A stretch of 64,000 nucleotides of DNA from Physella acuta (GCF_028476545.1 NW_026731928.1:160001-224000), one strand, 5' to 3'; shown: positions 1 through 12,515, counted from the stretch's first letter. Program-made: numbers and translations. Notes: generated by a model from the letters alone, not told the origin.

Positions 1-195
1 CGATTTGCACCCCCCCCCCCGTCAAACTTTCAATTTACACCCTCCCTCAAGATTTCGATTTGCCCCCCCCCCCCCCTCAAACTTTCGATTTGCACCCCCC
101 CTCAACCTTTCCATTTATTTTTCCAACCCATTTTGGCGCCCCCTAAGATCGGCGCCCGGGACATATGCCCCCCCCCCCCCCTCGCTACGCTACTG
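1..195. mobile_element. hAT-like non-autonomous element (family A), right part
   Basis: C-rich blocks alternate with CGATTTGCA-type phrases and the piece ends in TCGCTACGCTACTG, the terminal inverted repeat shared by complete copies at 12011, 18502 and 50503. The left end lies outside the window. Confidence 0.7.
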
Positions 196-230
196 TCCCT
201 AACTGATACTCAGACATGAAAACATCCGTC

Positions 231-650
231 ACATTTCTTACACTGATACATTTCTGTAGACTACCACTTTGATATCACATCATATATATGTAGACCACCA
301 CACTCATATCACATCGAATTTCTATAGACGACCACTCTCATGCGTGAAGCAAAATACCGAATCACAAAACACATTTCTTACACTGATACATTTCTGTAGA
401 CTACCACTTTGATATCACATCATATATATGTAGACCACCACTCTCATATCACATCGAATTTCTATAGACTACCACTCTCATGCGTGTAGCAAAATACCGA
501 ATCACAAAACACATTTCTTACACTGATACATTTCTGTAGACTACCACTTTGATATCACATCATATATATGTAGACCACCACTCTCATATCACATCGAATT
601 TCTATAGACTACCACTCTCATGCGTGTAGCAAAATACCGAATCACAAAAC
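231..650. repeat. Tandem repeat, three 140-bp units
   Basis: Three nearly identical units begin at 231, 371 and 511 with ACATTTCTTACACTGATACA. Divergence is a few bases per unit, so the array is young. No coding signal is seen. Confidence 0.9.
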
Positions 651-655
651 TTGTG

Positions 656-1278
656 TTTACTTTCTCGTACACGAAGTATAGAGGAAGTATTGTAATCGTG
701 CAAAAAAAAAAAAAAGAAGAGATTTTTACAAATCTTGATGTCTTACACCTCTCTGAGTCGGAAAAACATAGTTTTGCAATTTTGTCCGTATGTTTGTGTT
801 GTGTGTGTGTGTGTGTGTGTGTGTGTGTCTTTGAATAAGATAACTTAAGTACCGTTACAGCTAGGTTGATGAAATTGCATATGTAAGTCTTATATCAAAT
901 TTGTTGTTCTGTATCAATTTTTCACCGATTTCCGGTGGAACTTATTCTACTTTCAATTTTCCAAAAGCCTATAACTGAACACTGTTTCTGGTAGATAAAA
1001 GGAATTTCACATGTAAGTAAAAGATTGTCTGCCTTCTGTCGAATTTTGAGTCATTTCCGTTGACCGGAAGTAGTAATTTACGCTGTTTCCGATTTCTCAA
1101 AAAAAAGAATATGAATTTATAAAGTACAAATAATACTCCGCATATTATACTCATATTGTTTGGCGTTCAATTGGTGCGCTATTCTTTTTTTTTCTCCGAG
1201 ATTCTATTCTATTTTAAAAAGTTTAAGTAATTAAAAATGGATTAAAAATATTGTCTAAATCCCGAGTTGCCATCCCCC
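656..1278 (+). mobile_element. Repeat family R2, copy 1, left part
   Basis: The piece starts with TACTTTCTCGTAC and matches full-length R2 copies at 4501 and 19565, though more diverged. It breaks off at the CATCCCC motif, and its right end resumes at 3063 after an insertion of about 1.8 kb (R1). The (GT)n run near 797 is part of the family. Confidence 0.75.
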
Positions 1279-2179
1279 ATCTATAATAATAGTTTCGCTG
1301 TCTGTCAAGAACGCTCTGTCTGACAAGAACGCTCTAGAGAAAACACAAGCAAAATAAAAACATGCACAGTAATTCGAAAAACGAAATATGACGTCGACAC
1401 ATTTAGCGTAGAGTAGAACATAATCTCAAACCAGAGAGTGCACACAGTAATATGACGTCATTGATTATCGCGTAAACATTGAAAAAAAGGAAATGTTGTC
1501 TAATCTAAATGGTTTGCGTGAAGAGTTTCTTGCATACAATTCTTCGGGTAGGGGCGAAGCCCCACCCCCCGCGTAAGAACGTCTGAGCCCCCCCCCCTCC
1601 CCAACTCAAAAGAAATTTCCTCATCGATACTCTATAATAAAATTACAGCCTAATTAATGTGTCTAATCTAAAAAGTGGTTTTCTTGCAATGGGAAGGTAG
1701 ACATGTTTTTTTTTTGGGGGGGTTGGGGGGGGAGGGGTGGAGGGGTGGGGGGGGTGGTGTGTAGGGGTGGGGGGTGGTGTGTGGGGGGGTGGGTTGGTTT
1801 CAGTGTTTCTTTCAGACTTTTTCCTCCCCGGAGAGGGGTGGGGGGTACTTGAAATTTTCGGGGGCGGGGGTAGAATATTCTGGGAGGGGGCGGACACTGG
1901 AAAAAGTATATAATTATATTTCGTTGAATGGGACGGTAGACATGTTTTTTTTTGGGGGGGTGGGGGGTGGGGGGGGGGCGGTGTGTGGAGGGGGGTGGTG
2001 TGTGGGGGTGAGGGGTTGGGGTGGGGGTGGTGTGTGGTGGGGGGTGGGGGTGGTGTGTGGGGGTGGGGGGGTGGGGTGGGGGGTGGTGTGTGGGGGGTGG
2101 GTTGGTTTTAGTTTAGAGAAAAGAGACAGCACTATCAGCCTAGCGCCCGTTGTACCCTTCCTCAACGGGCCATTTATCT
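1279..2179 (+). mobile_element. Repeat family R1, copy a
   Basis: It begins at the TAATAGTTTCGCTGTCTGTC region, passes ACAAGAACGCTCTAGAG, and ends at CCTCAACGGGCCATTT. The middle holds a strand-biased G-rich run (about 1705-2110) of GGGGTGG variants. Long reading frames in the G-rich part are low-complexity and not genes. Class unknown; no protein is recognised. Confidence 0.6.
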
Positions 2180-2189
2180 AGTTATTAAT

Positions 2190-3062
2190 ACTAATAGTTT
2201 CGCTGTCTCTCTATCTATCTATCTATCTGTCTGACAAGAACGCTCTAGAGAAAACACAAGGAAAATAAAAACATGCATAGTAATTCGAAAAACGAAGTAT
2301 GACGTCGACACATTTAGCGCACAGAGTAGAAAATAATCTCAAACCCAGAGAGTGCTCAAAGTTATATGACGTCATTGATTTTCGCGTTAACATTGAATAA
2401 AAAGGAAATGTTGTCTAATCTTAATGGTTTGCGTGAAGAGTTTCTTGCATACAATTCTTCGGGTAGGGGCGAAGCCCCACCCCCCGCGTAAGAACGTCTG
2501 AGCCCCCCCCCCCCTCGGGGAGGGGGCGGACACTGGAAAAAGTATATAATTATATTTCGTTGAATGGGACGGTAGACATGTTTTTTTTGGGGGGGGGGGT
2601 GGGGGGGGGGGGGTGGGGGGGGTGGTGTGTGTGGGGGGTGGGGGGTGGTGTGTGTGGGGGGTGGGGTGGTTTTAGTTTAGACTTTTTCCTCCCCAGAGAG
2701 GGGTGGGGGTACTTGAAATTTTCGGGGGCGGGGGTAGAATTTTCGGGGAAGGGGCGGACACTGGAAAAAGTATATAATTATATTTCGTTGAATGGGACGG
2801 TAGGCATGTTTTTTTGGGGGGGGGGTGGAGGGGTGGGGGGGGGGTGGTGTGTGTGGGGGGGGGGCGGTGTGTGGAGGGGGTGGTGTGTGTGGGGGGTGGG
2901 GGGTGGGGGGTGGGGGGTGGGGGTGGGGGGGTGGTGTGTGGGGTGGGGTGGGGTGGGGGGTGGTGTGTGTGGGGGGGGTGGGTTGGTTTTAGTTTAGAGA
3001 AAAGAGACAGCACTATCAAGCTAGCGCCCGGTGTATCCTTCCTCAACGGGCCATTTTTCTCG
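2190..3062 (+). mobile_element. Repeat family R1, copy b
   Basis: This is a second head-to-tail copy of the preceding element, with the same left phrase, a (CTAT)n run at the left end, a G-rich centre (about 2580-2990) and the same CTCAACGGGCCATTTTTCTCG-like end. A third copy lies on the minus strand at 7184-8242. Confidence 0.6.
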
Positions 3063-3165
3063 TTTTATATAAGAATATTCGAGAACGTTTAGGGGAGATC
3101 ACTCCCGTTTTATTTATTGCACTATTACAATACTTCCTCTATACTTCGTATACGAGAAAGTAAAA
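3063..3165. mobile_element. R2 right end plus an inverted R2 left-end fragment
   Basis: Bases 3063-3113 match the R2 right terminus (TATAAGAATATTCGAGAA, then the GGGGAGATCACT motif). Bases 3114-3165 match the R2 left terminus on the opposite strand. The first part completes copy 1, which was split by R1. Confidence 0.65.
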
Positions 3166-3809
3166 AGCGCATGGAAAGGGAAATAACTTAAATTAAAAAA
3201 AAATACACAAACTGTGCAAATACATTTTTTAATTGGAGCTTTAAAATCATTTAAAATATTGATTAATTTTGTAAAATTAACAATATTTTTTAGTTTAAAT
3301 ATTGACAAAAATTTATTATTTATTAAATTTTTTTATTTTTTATTATCTCTATTATAAACAAAAAGACAATAAGAATACGTATTATTAATTGGTATACATA
3401 AGATCACTAACTTTGTAATGCGCGTTAATTTAGAAATGTTTATTAAAATTTTGGATCCCCGTTCCGGGATAAGATAGACAATAATCCAAGTCAGGGTTCG
3501 GCAACCTGGTCCTTTGATGTCAAGATGCTGCTTTCCAGCTCCGTGAAGAAATATTAATAATTGTATAATTTTATTTCCAATGGACGATTGGATACAAGTT
3601 TGTCCTGCGTTAAGTAGGGTGAAATAAAAGCCTGATGTGAACCAAATGACAGAACCAAATTAACAGCTTCTAAAGTGGATTGGAATAGTATATTATTTTA
3701 TTAATAATTTTATTATTCTGGCGAAACATGTGTATGTTTTTATATGAATTAATATTATTTCATATTTAAAAGCTATTTATTTTAAATAACAAATCAAATT
3801 TTGGTGCGC
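3166..3809. other. AT-rich unannotated stretch
   Basis: No coding, RNA or mobile signature is seen. Confidence 0.5.
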
Positions 3810-4135
3810 GGACCCTTGACCGCAGGGGCTTTGACCACAGCGGGGATTTGACCATAACGGAGCTTTGACCATAGGGGGTTTGACCATAGGAGGTTTGACC
3901 ACAGGTGTTTTCTCAGCAGAGGGTCTTTGATCACAGGTGGTTTGTCAACGGGTGTTTTATCACAAGCGCTGTGTGCGGCTTTGATCACAAGTGTTTTGTC
4001 CATCTAGGGTCTTTGATCACTCAGGTGTTTTGTCTATATAGAGTCTTTGATCACAGGTGGTTTGTTAATATAGGGTCTTTAATCACAGGAGGTTAGTCCA
4101 ATGCTGGCGTTTGATAACAAGCGCTTTGTCCTTAT
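3810..4135. repeat. Degenerate minisatellite (TTTGACCATAGGGG type)
   Basis: About 14 imperfect units of roughly 20-25 bp built on TTTGA(C/T)CA(T/C)AGG. A related block on the other strand lies at 5463-5545. Confidence 0.75.
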
Positions 4136-4138
4136 ATG

Positions 4139-4359
4139 CAGTGTTTCTTCCAGACTTTTTTCTCCGGGGGGGGGGGGGGGGGGGGGCACTTGAAATCTTC
4201 GGGGGGGGGGGGTGCGGTAAACTTTCTTCGGGGGGCGGACACTGTTAAAAGTATATATTTTCTATATAAATTATATAAATTTCATTTCGTTCGGGGGGCG
4301 GTAAAAAATTTTCGGGGGCTTCGCCCCCCCCCTCGAAGATATGCCTGGAAGAAACTCTG
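4139..4359. mobile_element. hAT-like MITE (family B), complete
   Basis: The ends are CAGTGTTTCTTCCAGAC and the inverse of CAGAGTTTCTTCCAGG. The flanks carry the 8-bp duplication CTTATATG (4131-4138 and 4360-4367). The interior is G-rich and non-coding. An 8-bp duplication with CAG ends is typical of hAT transposons. Confidence 0.88.
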
Positions 4360-4500
4360 CTTATATGTCCTTTTAAAAGTTGTGTAATTATATTTTAAAT
4401 TGCGGCAGGATGTAATAGTATGTTAATTCATCTGTCATTTAGTTAACCATACAAGTATTACATCTTTGACTATTCTGTTGGAATTTTTTTTATCCTTTTT

Positions 4501-5187
4501 TACTTTCTCGTATATACGTAGTATAGAGAAAGTATTGTAATCGTGCAAAAAAAAAAAATCGAGATTTTTACAAATCTCGACGTTTTACACCTCACTGATA
4601 CGGAAAAACATAATTTTGCAATCTTGTCCGTATGTCTGTGTGTGTGTGTGTCTGTCCGTGTGTGTGTCTGTGTGTAAACACGATAACTTGAGTACCGTTA
4701 CAGCTAGGTTGATGAAATTTCATATATAAGTATTTTATCAAAATCGTAGATCCGTATCAACTTTTGAGCGATTTCCGATAACCGGAAGTGGTACTTTTCC
4801 TACTTTGAATTTTTCAAAAGCCTATAACTTGAGTACTATTTCAGATAGATAAATGAAATTTCACATGTAAGTAAAAGATCTAATTCTCTACCTTCTGTTA
4901 AATTTTGAGTAATTTCCGTTGACTGGAAGTAGTAATTTACGCTACTTCCGATTTCTCAAAAAACTAATGTAAATTTTTAAAGTACTAATAATATTGCGCA
5001 CTATTATACGCGTTTTTATTCGGCGTTTGCTTGGTGCGCAATGTTTTTTTTATGAGATTCTATTCTATTTTTAAAAGTTTAAGTATTTAAAATGGATTAA
5101 AAATCATAACTATATCCCCAGTTACCATCCCCTGTTGTTTTATATAAGAATATTCGAGAAAGTTTAGGGGAGATCACTACCGGTTTA
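4501..5187 (+). mobile_element. Repeat family R2, copy 2 (full length)
   Basis: A 687-bp element starting TACTTTCTCGTATATACG and ending CACTACCGGTTTA. The first about 35 bases are nearly palindromic; a second palindrome follows at TCGAGATTT...AAATCTCGA, then a (GT)n run and two diverged internal repeats of about 140 bp, both opening with ATAACTTGAGTA. TTATCCTTT occurs on both flanks and may be a target duplication. It is nearly identical to copy 3 at 19565. Non-coding; class uncertain. Confidence 0.8.
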
Positions 5188-6268
5188 TTATCCTTTATAA
5201 ATGCTTTGTATTTTCAAGTACATCTACATTATTTATTTGTCAAACGTGTTATATGTGGCATTATTTGTGTTCCATTTATATTTAAAATAAATCTATGAGG
5301 TCTAGCACCAGCCTTTATGTTAAGACTAAAATATCGTTCTTGACTATTTTAGTACATGTTAATTTCAATAAATGGACTTTCAGGAAACATGTAAAAATGG
5401 TATTAATTGTATCATAAATTAAAATAGCAGTTAATTATTTCTATTTTGAAATCTATAAATTATGCTCCCCCCCTGTGGTCAAAGCCCCGCTGTGGTCAAA
5501 CCCCCTATGGTCAAACCCCCTATGGTCAAACCCCCTATGGTCAAAATAAGATGTCATTTCATTTTTTGACAATATTCCTACAAAAATCGGGTAGATAATT
5601 CAATAAACAAATAAAAGTGTTGCCTTAAGAGGTTATATCCCTTTTAAAAATTAAACTAGATTTATCAATTTTCTTTTTTCCAAAAACATAAAAGTGTTTT
5701 AAATACAGTTTAGTTATTTCTTCTAGATCAAAGTAAATTTAAGCATCGTAATTTGAGTTGGATCTACTTTCTTTTGTCTTAAACTGTTTGGGTTTGCGTT
5801 ATTCGTTATTTTAAAAATTCTTCTATATTTTAATTTTAACTATAGTTATTGTGTTAAGATTAAGCTATATGGACCGTATTTAAAATGATTTTTGCACTAT
5901 AAGTCACAACAAATATTCATCCAAAAATTTACTGACTGTTGAGCGTTTTAATTGTAAAGTATTTCAAAAACATAATTTATTGTAAATAATATAGTTTTAT
6001 ATATTACAACCAAAATAATTGGATTTAAACAAGGCTCTTGAAAATGATAAAGTGGTGAGATATATAAAGTGACTGAATTTGAATAATCTTTTAGAGCTGG
6101 ATTATAGTTTGTCTTACTTATGAGTCGATTCGACACGAAATGAGTAAAGGGATTTAGACTAAAGATTAGCACTAATGACACTATCTATTGACACGTATAC
6201 AACAGCCGAAGTAAATTGTGTAGCTCTTTTATATTTCCGGGTAATTTCAGTGTTAATGCCACATCAAC
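5188..6268. other. Intergenic DNA upstream of OSTC
   Basis: AT-rich sequence. A five-unit minisatellite (CCCCTATGGTCAAA) sits at 5463-5545. The last about 80 bases should include the OSTC 5' UTR; no clear TATA box is seen. Confidence 0.5.
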
Positions 6269-9200
6269 ATGGAGGCAGTTTACAGTGCACCGTATTCTTT
6301 ACTTGAATGTCCCAATTTGAAATTAAAGAAGCCAACATGGGTGAAGCAGCCTTCTGCTATGGTTGTATTTGGATTGGTCCTAACTTCTTATTTTCTTGTG
6401 ACAGGAGGTAGATCTAGATAATAAATGTATTTGTTACATCATGTAATTCATTCTCATTTCAGACATTTCTGCTGTCGTTCTCTCATCATTTGTCATTTGA
6501 CGATTTCTGAGCCGGCTTTACCCCCCTCCCCCCACCCCGTTTTACTTTCATGTAGATTCTAGTTTTAGTTCTGCATGTGTATAGATCTATCTAGTATGTA
6601 GTTTAGTCTCTAGACTAGGTTTTTAGATATCTAGATCTCACCAGTACTGTTACTGTTGAATACTGTTACTCTGTTGATTGTGATACTGATACAGTGATAG
6701 TACTTCACTTGATCTAGATCTAGATTTATTCTAGATCTAGAATCTAGCTAGCTAGGCCATTCTAGATTCTAGGCTAAACTTAGGTCTTAGAGTTAGATTC
6801 TAGATCTACTTACAAAAATAATTACAAGTAACAATTTGTAAGGCCTGTTCAAAAATAAAAATTATTAATAATCTACATTTGACTGATTAAAATTAGGCCT
6901 ATAAAAATACGAATGAAGAAAGTAAGAATTTCTGAATTGTGTGAAAAGCAATCTAACTAAGAATAGGAAATGGGAATTCATACTTGAGATTTTGCGATAC
7001 CTACGTAAATCTGAGATGAAGTTTTGTTTAGCGCACTCCTAAACTAGGAGTTCAAAAACATAACCTCATCGACAGCCAGTTCCTCCGCCTTAACCTAAAA
7101 GATAATAAAACCATGTGTATTTCTTTCCAATATATTCCAAAATATTCTACCTGTCCATTTGAGATATCTGAATATAAATCTACGAGAAAAATGGCCTGTT
7201 GAGGAAGGATACAACGGGCGCTAGGTTGATAGTGCTGTCTATTTTCTCTAAACTAAAATAAAAAAAAATAACCATCTTAATTCAATTTGACCGGAAACAA
7301 AAAATGACATTGAAAACAGATTTTTATCCAGAATTGGTACTTTAATTTCTACAAAATATAGTCATAGGCATATCCCTAAACCATGCACCTAATCTCATTC
7401 ATGACAAAAGTCGCATTTAGAGTTTCTTTCAGGCAACTCTACTTGGGAGGAGGGGGCTCTGCCCCCCCCCCTCCCCGACACACACCCCAAAACATGTCTA
7501 CCATCCCATTCAACAAAATATAATTATATACTTTTTCCAGTGTCCGCCCCCTCCCAGAAAATTCTACCCCCGCCCCCCAAAAAATTCAAGTACTCCCACC
7601 CCTCGCCGGGGAGGAAAAAGTCTGAAAGAAACACTGGTCGCATTTGGAGATCATACAAACTAAAGGAAGAACCTGGGTGGGGAAGAGATGCATGAAAAAA
7701 CTGTGCACGCTAAACACTTTTTAGATTAGAAAAAGCCCCCCCCCTCCGGGGAGCAAAAAGTCTGAAAGAAACACTGGTGTCGCGCTTAGCCATTACCCGA
7801 AGAATTGCATGAAAGGAACTGCAAGCAAACCCTTTTTTAGATTAGACAAATTAATTAGGTGGTATCTTTATTATAGAGTATCGATGAAGACATTTCTTTT
7901 GAGTTGGGAGGGGGGGGGGGCCTAGACGTTCTTTCGCGAGGGTGGGGCTTTGCCCCTACCCGAAGAATTGTATGAATGAAACTCTTCACGCAAACCACTT
8001 AGATTAGACAAAATTTCCTTTTTATTCAATGTTTACTCGAGAATCAATGACGTCATATTATTTTGTGCACTCTCCCGGCTGTCGACTTTTTTCTACTATA
8101 TGCTGAATATTATGATGTCATATTTCGCTTCCGCTTTACTGTGAAAGTTTTTAATTTGCTTGTGTTTTCTCTAGAGCGTTCTTGTCAGATAGATAGATAG
8201 ATAGATACATAGATAGACAGACAGCGAAACTATTATTATAGATTTGCCTAATACTACTAATAGGCCTACATATTGTAGAGAGTAATGTTAGCTTGAATAA
8301 TGTGATGATTTTAGGGAAAAAATGTGTATTTGAACTGATTAGGCCCTATATCAATATCATTTATCCATGCTGTTTTAACACTTAGCAATTCTAACGCTTG
8401 TTTGTAATTTGTATTCTTTTTTTAAAGGTATAATCTATGATGTGATTGTTGAGCCTCCCAGCATTGGGTCCACCACAGATGAGCGTGGTAATTCTAAACC
8501 TGTAAGTCTTAGAGTAACTAATCATCACATCAGGCACATATTTTTGTGTGTGCTTTTCTTGTTTCTCTCATATAAAAAATGCCACTATTAGTATTGTCAC
8601 TCAGTGACCTGAAATTTTGTCACAAATGTTTGTTGTATGTGATCTTAAATTGTTGTGAATGTGAACATTAGTCTCCCAGTTTTGGTAAATTATGTAGTTC
8701 AAATTTTTTTAAAATAGTTAAATTTTCATTTTTAATATACTATCCAGCCCAAACTTGATTCATTTATTATATTTGAGAATAATATCCTTTTAAACTATAG
8801 TATTAATTTTAAATAGCTGTTTTTAATACTAGCTATTGTAAAAAAATTAAATTATTTTTATTGTAAGGTTCTTTTTAAAGATTTATTTACAAGTTTTAAA
8901 TTTAAATTTTTTAATTCTAAATTTCCAGCCTGATGTAGCTTTAAGTGTCTGTAGCACTCAATTTCCCCACACCACATTTTTTCAACAAATTTTGTTTGTT
9001 TGTACAGGTAGCCTTTATGCCATACAGAGTGAATGGCCAGTACATTATGGAAGGTCTGGCGTCCAGTTTTCTATTTACACTTGGTGGGTTAGGGTTTGTT
9101 ATCCTTGACCAAACCAACAAGCCCCTGATGCCGAAACTGAATCGCTTGCTGCTGATTGGATTTGGCGCTGGCATTGTGGTCATCACATTCTTCACATGCA

Positions 9201-10025
9201 GAGTTTTTATGAGAATAAAATTACCGTAAGTTGTTCAAGGAAATATTTAACTTAGGCTCAGTAATAGTATCATGATGCTAATATCCACGATAGGGTTAGG
9301 TTTTAAGCTACTTTAAAGTGGGGCTCTGTAACATCTGACCCTTACTGCAGGCTTGAACCCAACAACAGTTTCTCTAAGATATTGGTAGTATTACTTTTCC
9401 TATGTTTACAAACAATTTTTCCCTCCTTAATCATTTGAAGAATCAACTGTAAAATTGTTATTTATAATTATCTATTGTTAAAATCTACTTTTAATTCAAC
9501 AAAAAACTTTTTTTTTGTCCTTCATGGTTATCTTTCTGTACAAGCTTCACAGCAGATTCCCTTCAAGCTGTCTAGCTAAAATAACCTAACGATCAACAAT
9601 TTCCCATTTACTGTCATCCACACAACTTTCATAACCCCATTTGATGTTAAAAATACATAAACACACTGGGTTTAACTCAATTCACAACTCCCAAACCAGT
9701 GTTGTGAACTATTCTAACCTAACCTTCAAAATTATCTGTAATAATAAAATTTAAAAACATTTTTCTTCATATGTGTATGTGCTCTAATGTTTACTTTTAG
9801 TCTCATTTAAATCTACTTTATTTGTATATTTCTAAATATCTTTACCTCTTTAAATGAAAACTTTTGTCTCTTTGGTATAATTAATAATTTTTAAAATTAT
9901 ACATATCAATAACCTAATAATATGCAACCTAACTACCAAGTAACCTACTTAACTCTGGTTCATTTATATTGCATCAACAATTAATTTTTATTTTTGTAAT
10001 TTTCAGAGGGTACATGCAGTCCTAG
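6269..10025 (+). CDS. OSTC: OSTC, oligosaccharyltransferase complex subunit
   Basis: Four coding exons: 6269-6407, 8428-8501, 9008-9225 and 10007-10025, all with GT/AG borders and matching phases, giving 149 aa, the same length as human OSTC. The protein opens [20 protein letters not shown], has the hallmark [14 protein letters not shown] and [20 protein letters not shown] stretches, and ends [14 protein letters not shown], versus KLPGYLMG in human. The family is a small ER-membrane protein of the STT3A-type oligosaccharyltransferase, linking it to the translocon for co-translational N-glycosylation. Three hydrophobic segments (about residues 32-47, 83-102 and 116-136) fit the known topology. 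The ATG is the only one that preserves the conserved N-terminus. Intron 1 (about 2.0 kb) carries R1 and hAT-like insertions. The gene looks intact. Confidence 0.97.
7184..8242 (-). mobile_element. Repeat family R1, copy c, in OSTC intron 1
   Basis: A minus-strand copy: AAATGGCCTGTTGAGG at the left and the (AGAT)n tract plus GACAGCGAAACTATTATTATA at the right match the R1 ends at 1279-3062. It carries a nested hAT-B element at 7418-7636. Confidence 0.65.
7418..7636 (-). mobile_element. hAT-like MITE (family B) in OSTC intron 1
   Basis: The ends are TAGAGTTTCTTTCAGG and CTGAAAGAAACACTG, flanked by the 8-bp duplication GTCGCATT (7410-7417 and 7637-7644). A partial second copy ends near 7776. 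Confidence 0.8.
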
Positions 10026-10236
10026 GAATCTACTGTAAGATAAGAGAGAGTGTGTATATGAAAATAACACTGAATTTCATTATGAATGATAGTTTTACAA
10101 TTAGTCAGCACAAGTTTTTTTTATTGATGCCTTGGTTGAGAGAGGAAGAGCATTCTAAATATAGTTGTACTCTTGGTGTTAAACTGCTTGAACTGTGTTA
10201 CATCATGATGCTTTATGTTTATCTCCATTACAAAAC

Positions 10237-10242
10237 AATAAA
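10237..10242 (+). promoter_or_regulatory. Poly(A) signal of OSTC
   Basis: AATAAA about 210 bases after the OSTC stop codon, followed by GT/T-rich sequence. Confidence 0.6.
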
Positions 10243-10444
10243 CCTTTGTTATTTATACATGAATTTCTTTGTTTAAATTTCTGTAGCTTGCTGAGCATTT
10301 GGCATTTTTTTTTATATGCTTTGTGTGGTGAGGGTATGGTTAGATTAGAAGGCTGATAGTTTCTAACCTGCAATTCCTATGTTCAAACGAATGGCCATGC
10401 AAGGCTACTGGTAGCTGGGGGTAACAACCAATCTAAAAGAGAAA

Positions 10445-10690
10445 ACGGGACGAAGTGGTCTAGCAGTAGACAGCTGGACTGCTAACCCAGCAAGTGAAGA
10501 GTTCTAATTCAGCTTTATGTCAGTAGACCGTCCCTGAGTCCACCCAACTCGGATGGGTACCTAACTCACATTAGGGAAAGTAAAGGCTGCTGGGCATAGT
10601 GCTGACCACACTATCTCTTCATATGCAGAGGTCACAGAAACAAGTGAACTGCTTCACTTGCCATATAGACCGTCAGGTTTGAAAGGGAAC
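10445..10690 (+). mobile_element. tRNA-derived SINE (family SINE2)
   Basis: The head resembles a tRNA (AGTGGTCTAGCAGTAGACAG as A box, a degenerate B box GAGTTCTAATTC). The shared body follows: CCCTGAGTCCACCCAACTC, GATGGGTACCTAACTCAC, GGGCATAGTGCTGACCACA. Other copies lie at 51711, 56653 and 57034. Confidence 0.85.
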
Positions 10691-10955
10691 TTTACAGAAG
10701 AGAGAAATCTCCAAAATCAAACAAGAGTGGAGCCTCTTTGGATTACCAACTCTGGTTTCCAACCTGCAGCTCCACTGATGCAGCCTTCTGCATGGTCTTT
10801 CACCTTGATTTCCCTGGAACTAGTTATTTATTATCATTATCCCTTAACCCTTATTGGGGTCATTGCGCAGTTGACCTTATCTGCCATCCATCTGGGCCCT
10901 CTGCTGCCCTGATTTATTGTCAACATTATAAAAAAAACCCAGCTGTGTTAGCCGA

Positions 10956-11278
10956 GTAACTGCACATAAACAGTACCTGTAGTTGTAACTGCACATAAAC
11001 AGTACCTGTAGTTGTAACTGCACATAAACAGTACCTCTAGTTGTAACTGCACATAAACAGTACCTCTAGTTGTAACTGCACATAAACAGTACCTCCAGTT
11101 GTAACTGCACATAAACAGTACCTGTAGTTGTAACTGCACATAAACAGTTCCTGTAGTTGTAACTGCACATAAACAGTACCTCTAGTTATAACTGCACATA
11201 AACAGTACCTCTAGTTGTAACTGCACATATACAGTACCTGTAGTTGTAACTGCACATAAACAGTACCTGTAGTTGCGC
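10956..11278. repeat. 29-bp minisatellite, about 11 units
   Basis: The unit is TAACTGCACATAAACAGTAC followed by CTGTAGTTG, nearly perfect. The cysteine-rich peptide readable on the minus strand is a by-product of the repeat. Confidence 0.93.
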
Positions 11279-12002
11279 AGTAGATCACATCCTGCTGATG
11301 AAAAACAAATTCAACACACAAATGTAAACTTTAGTTTTAAACTCCAGACTGTTTAGTGGTATTATGGGACTTACATTTTATTTTTCCCATGATAAACATA
11401 ATGTTTTGGGTTCAATTAGTTCAAATGGGTTCAATATGGTAAAAAAATGTTAAGTAACTGGGTTTAATTTAAATTGGAACCTGGTGTGGGGTAAATTAAT
11501 TGAGAAAAATACTACCACACAAGTGTAGTTTTGGTATTAAGTCTTTGCATCATGTATTGTTAATTTTATATAAGATACCTTACTTACAATTATAAACAAC
11601 AGTTTTTCCATAAATCTTGACTACTGAAACCCAGTCAACCCATGCTTGAAAAGAAAATTCTATTGACTTTAGATGTAAGCAATACTATTATATTATATAC
11701 AACTCCACTTAAGCCCCTTACACAACACTTAAGCTCCAGTCTAGCTCCGCCCAAGTAATGCTTTTGGTTATACCAAGGGGAGGGAGGGTGGCGGTGGACC
11801 ATAATGTTAACACCAAAAATGCTGATATGTTTCCTCTTTGTCTCCCTTGCATTTATGAGCAGCGCATATTAATTGAATCATAACAGGGAGATAACTGCGT
11901 GAAAAATAATTTTATTACAATAAATAGAAATACGCGATTACAAATCCATATGATGAAAAGTCTAATTTAACCGCTAGATTTTAGCTCCCCTAGCATGTGC
12001 AC
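11279..12002. other. Unannotated stretch
   Basis: AT-rich DNA without a recognisable gene or element. Confidence 0.4.
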
Positions 12003-12010
12003 GTCCCGTC

Positions 12011-12291
12011 CAGAGGCGTAGCGAAGGGGGGGGGCAGGGGGGGGGTACATATGTCCCCAGGCGCCGACCTTAGGGGGTGCCAAAATGGGTTGGAAAAACA
12101 AATTAATATCTCATTTTAGCTGCATTTTTGCTTTATAAATATAAAAAAAATATATGAGGAGGGGGTGCAAATCGAAAGTTCGAGGGGGGGGGGGTGCAAA
12201 TCGAAAATTGGGTAAATTGAATGGTTGACCCCGAGGGGGCGCCAAATTGAAAGTTTGTCCCCGGGCGCCGGGAAGGGTCGCTACGCCTCTG
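12011..12291. mobile_element. hAT-like MITE (family A), complete
   Basis: Terminal repeats CAGAGGCGTAGCGA and TCGCTACGCCTCTG, with a perfect 8-bp duplication GTCCCGTC (12003-12010 and 12292-12299). The interior has poly-G runs and GGGGTGCAAATCGAAA phrases. Non-coding. Confidence 0.92.
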
Positions 12292-12515
12292 GTCCCGTCT
12301 TACCAACTAAAGGAATCACAGTAAATTACAGTGTAATTATTAATTTTTAAAAGGAACTCAAATAGTTCCGATGTAGCCTGACGCGTTTGCTCGCTTTGTA
12401 ACTATAATAGTAGTATAGTAACCAAAAGTATTTAAAAATGAAATCCCCCAAGCCATTAAAAAGAAAACAATATGTAGGCTACATACTGTTAGTGTTAGCC
12501 AGAGTTAGGCCTGTA

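Noticed and set aside
1643-3092. Glycine/tryptophan- or proline-rich frames over 80-145 codons
   Set aside because: They lie in G-rich low-complexity runs of repeat R1 and appear on both strands; no start context, domain or splice support.
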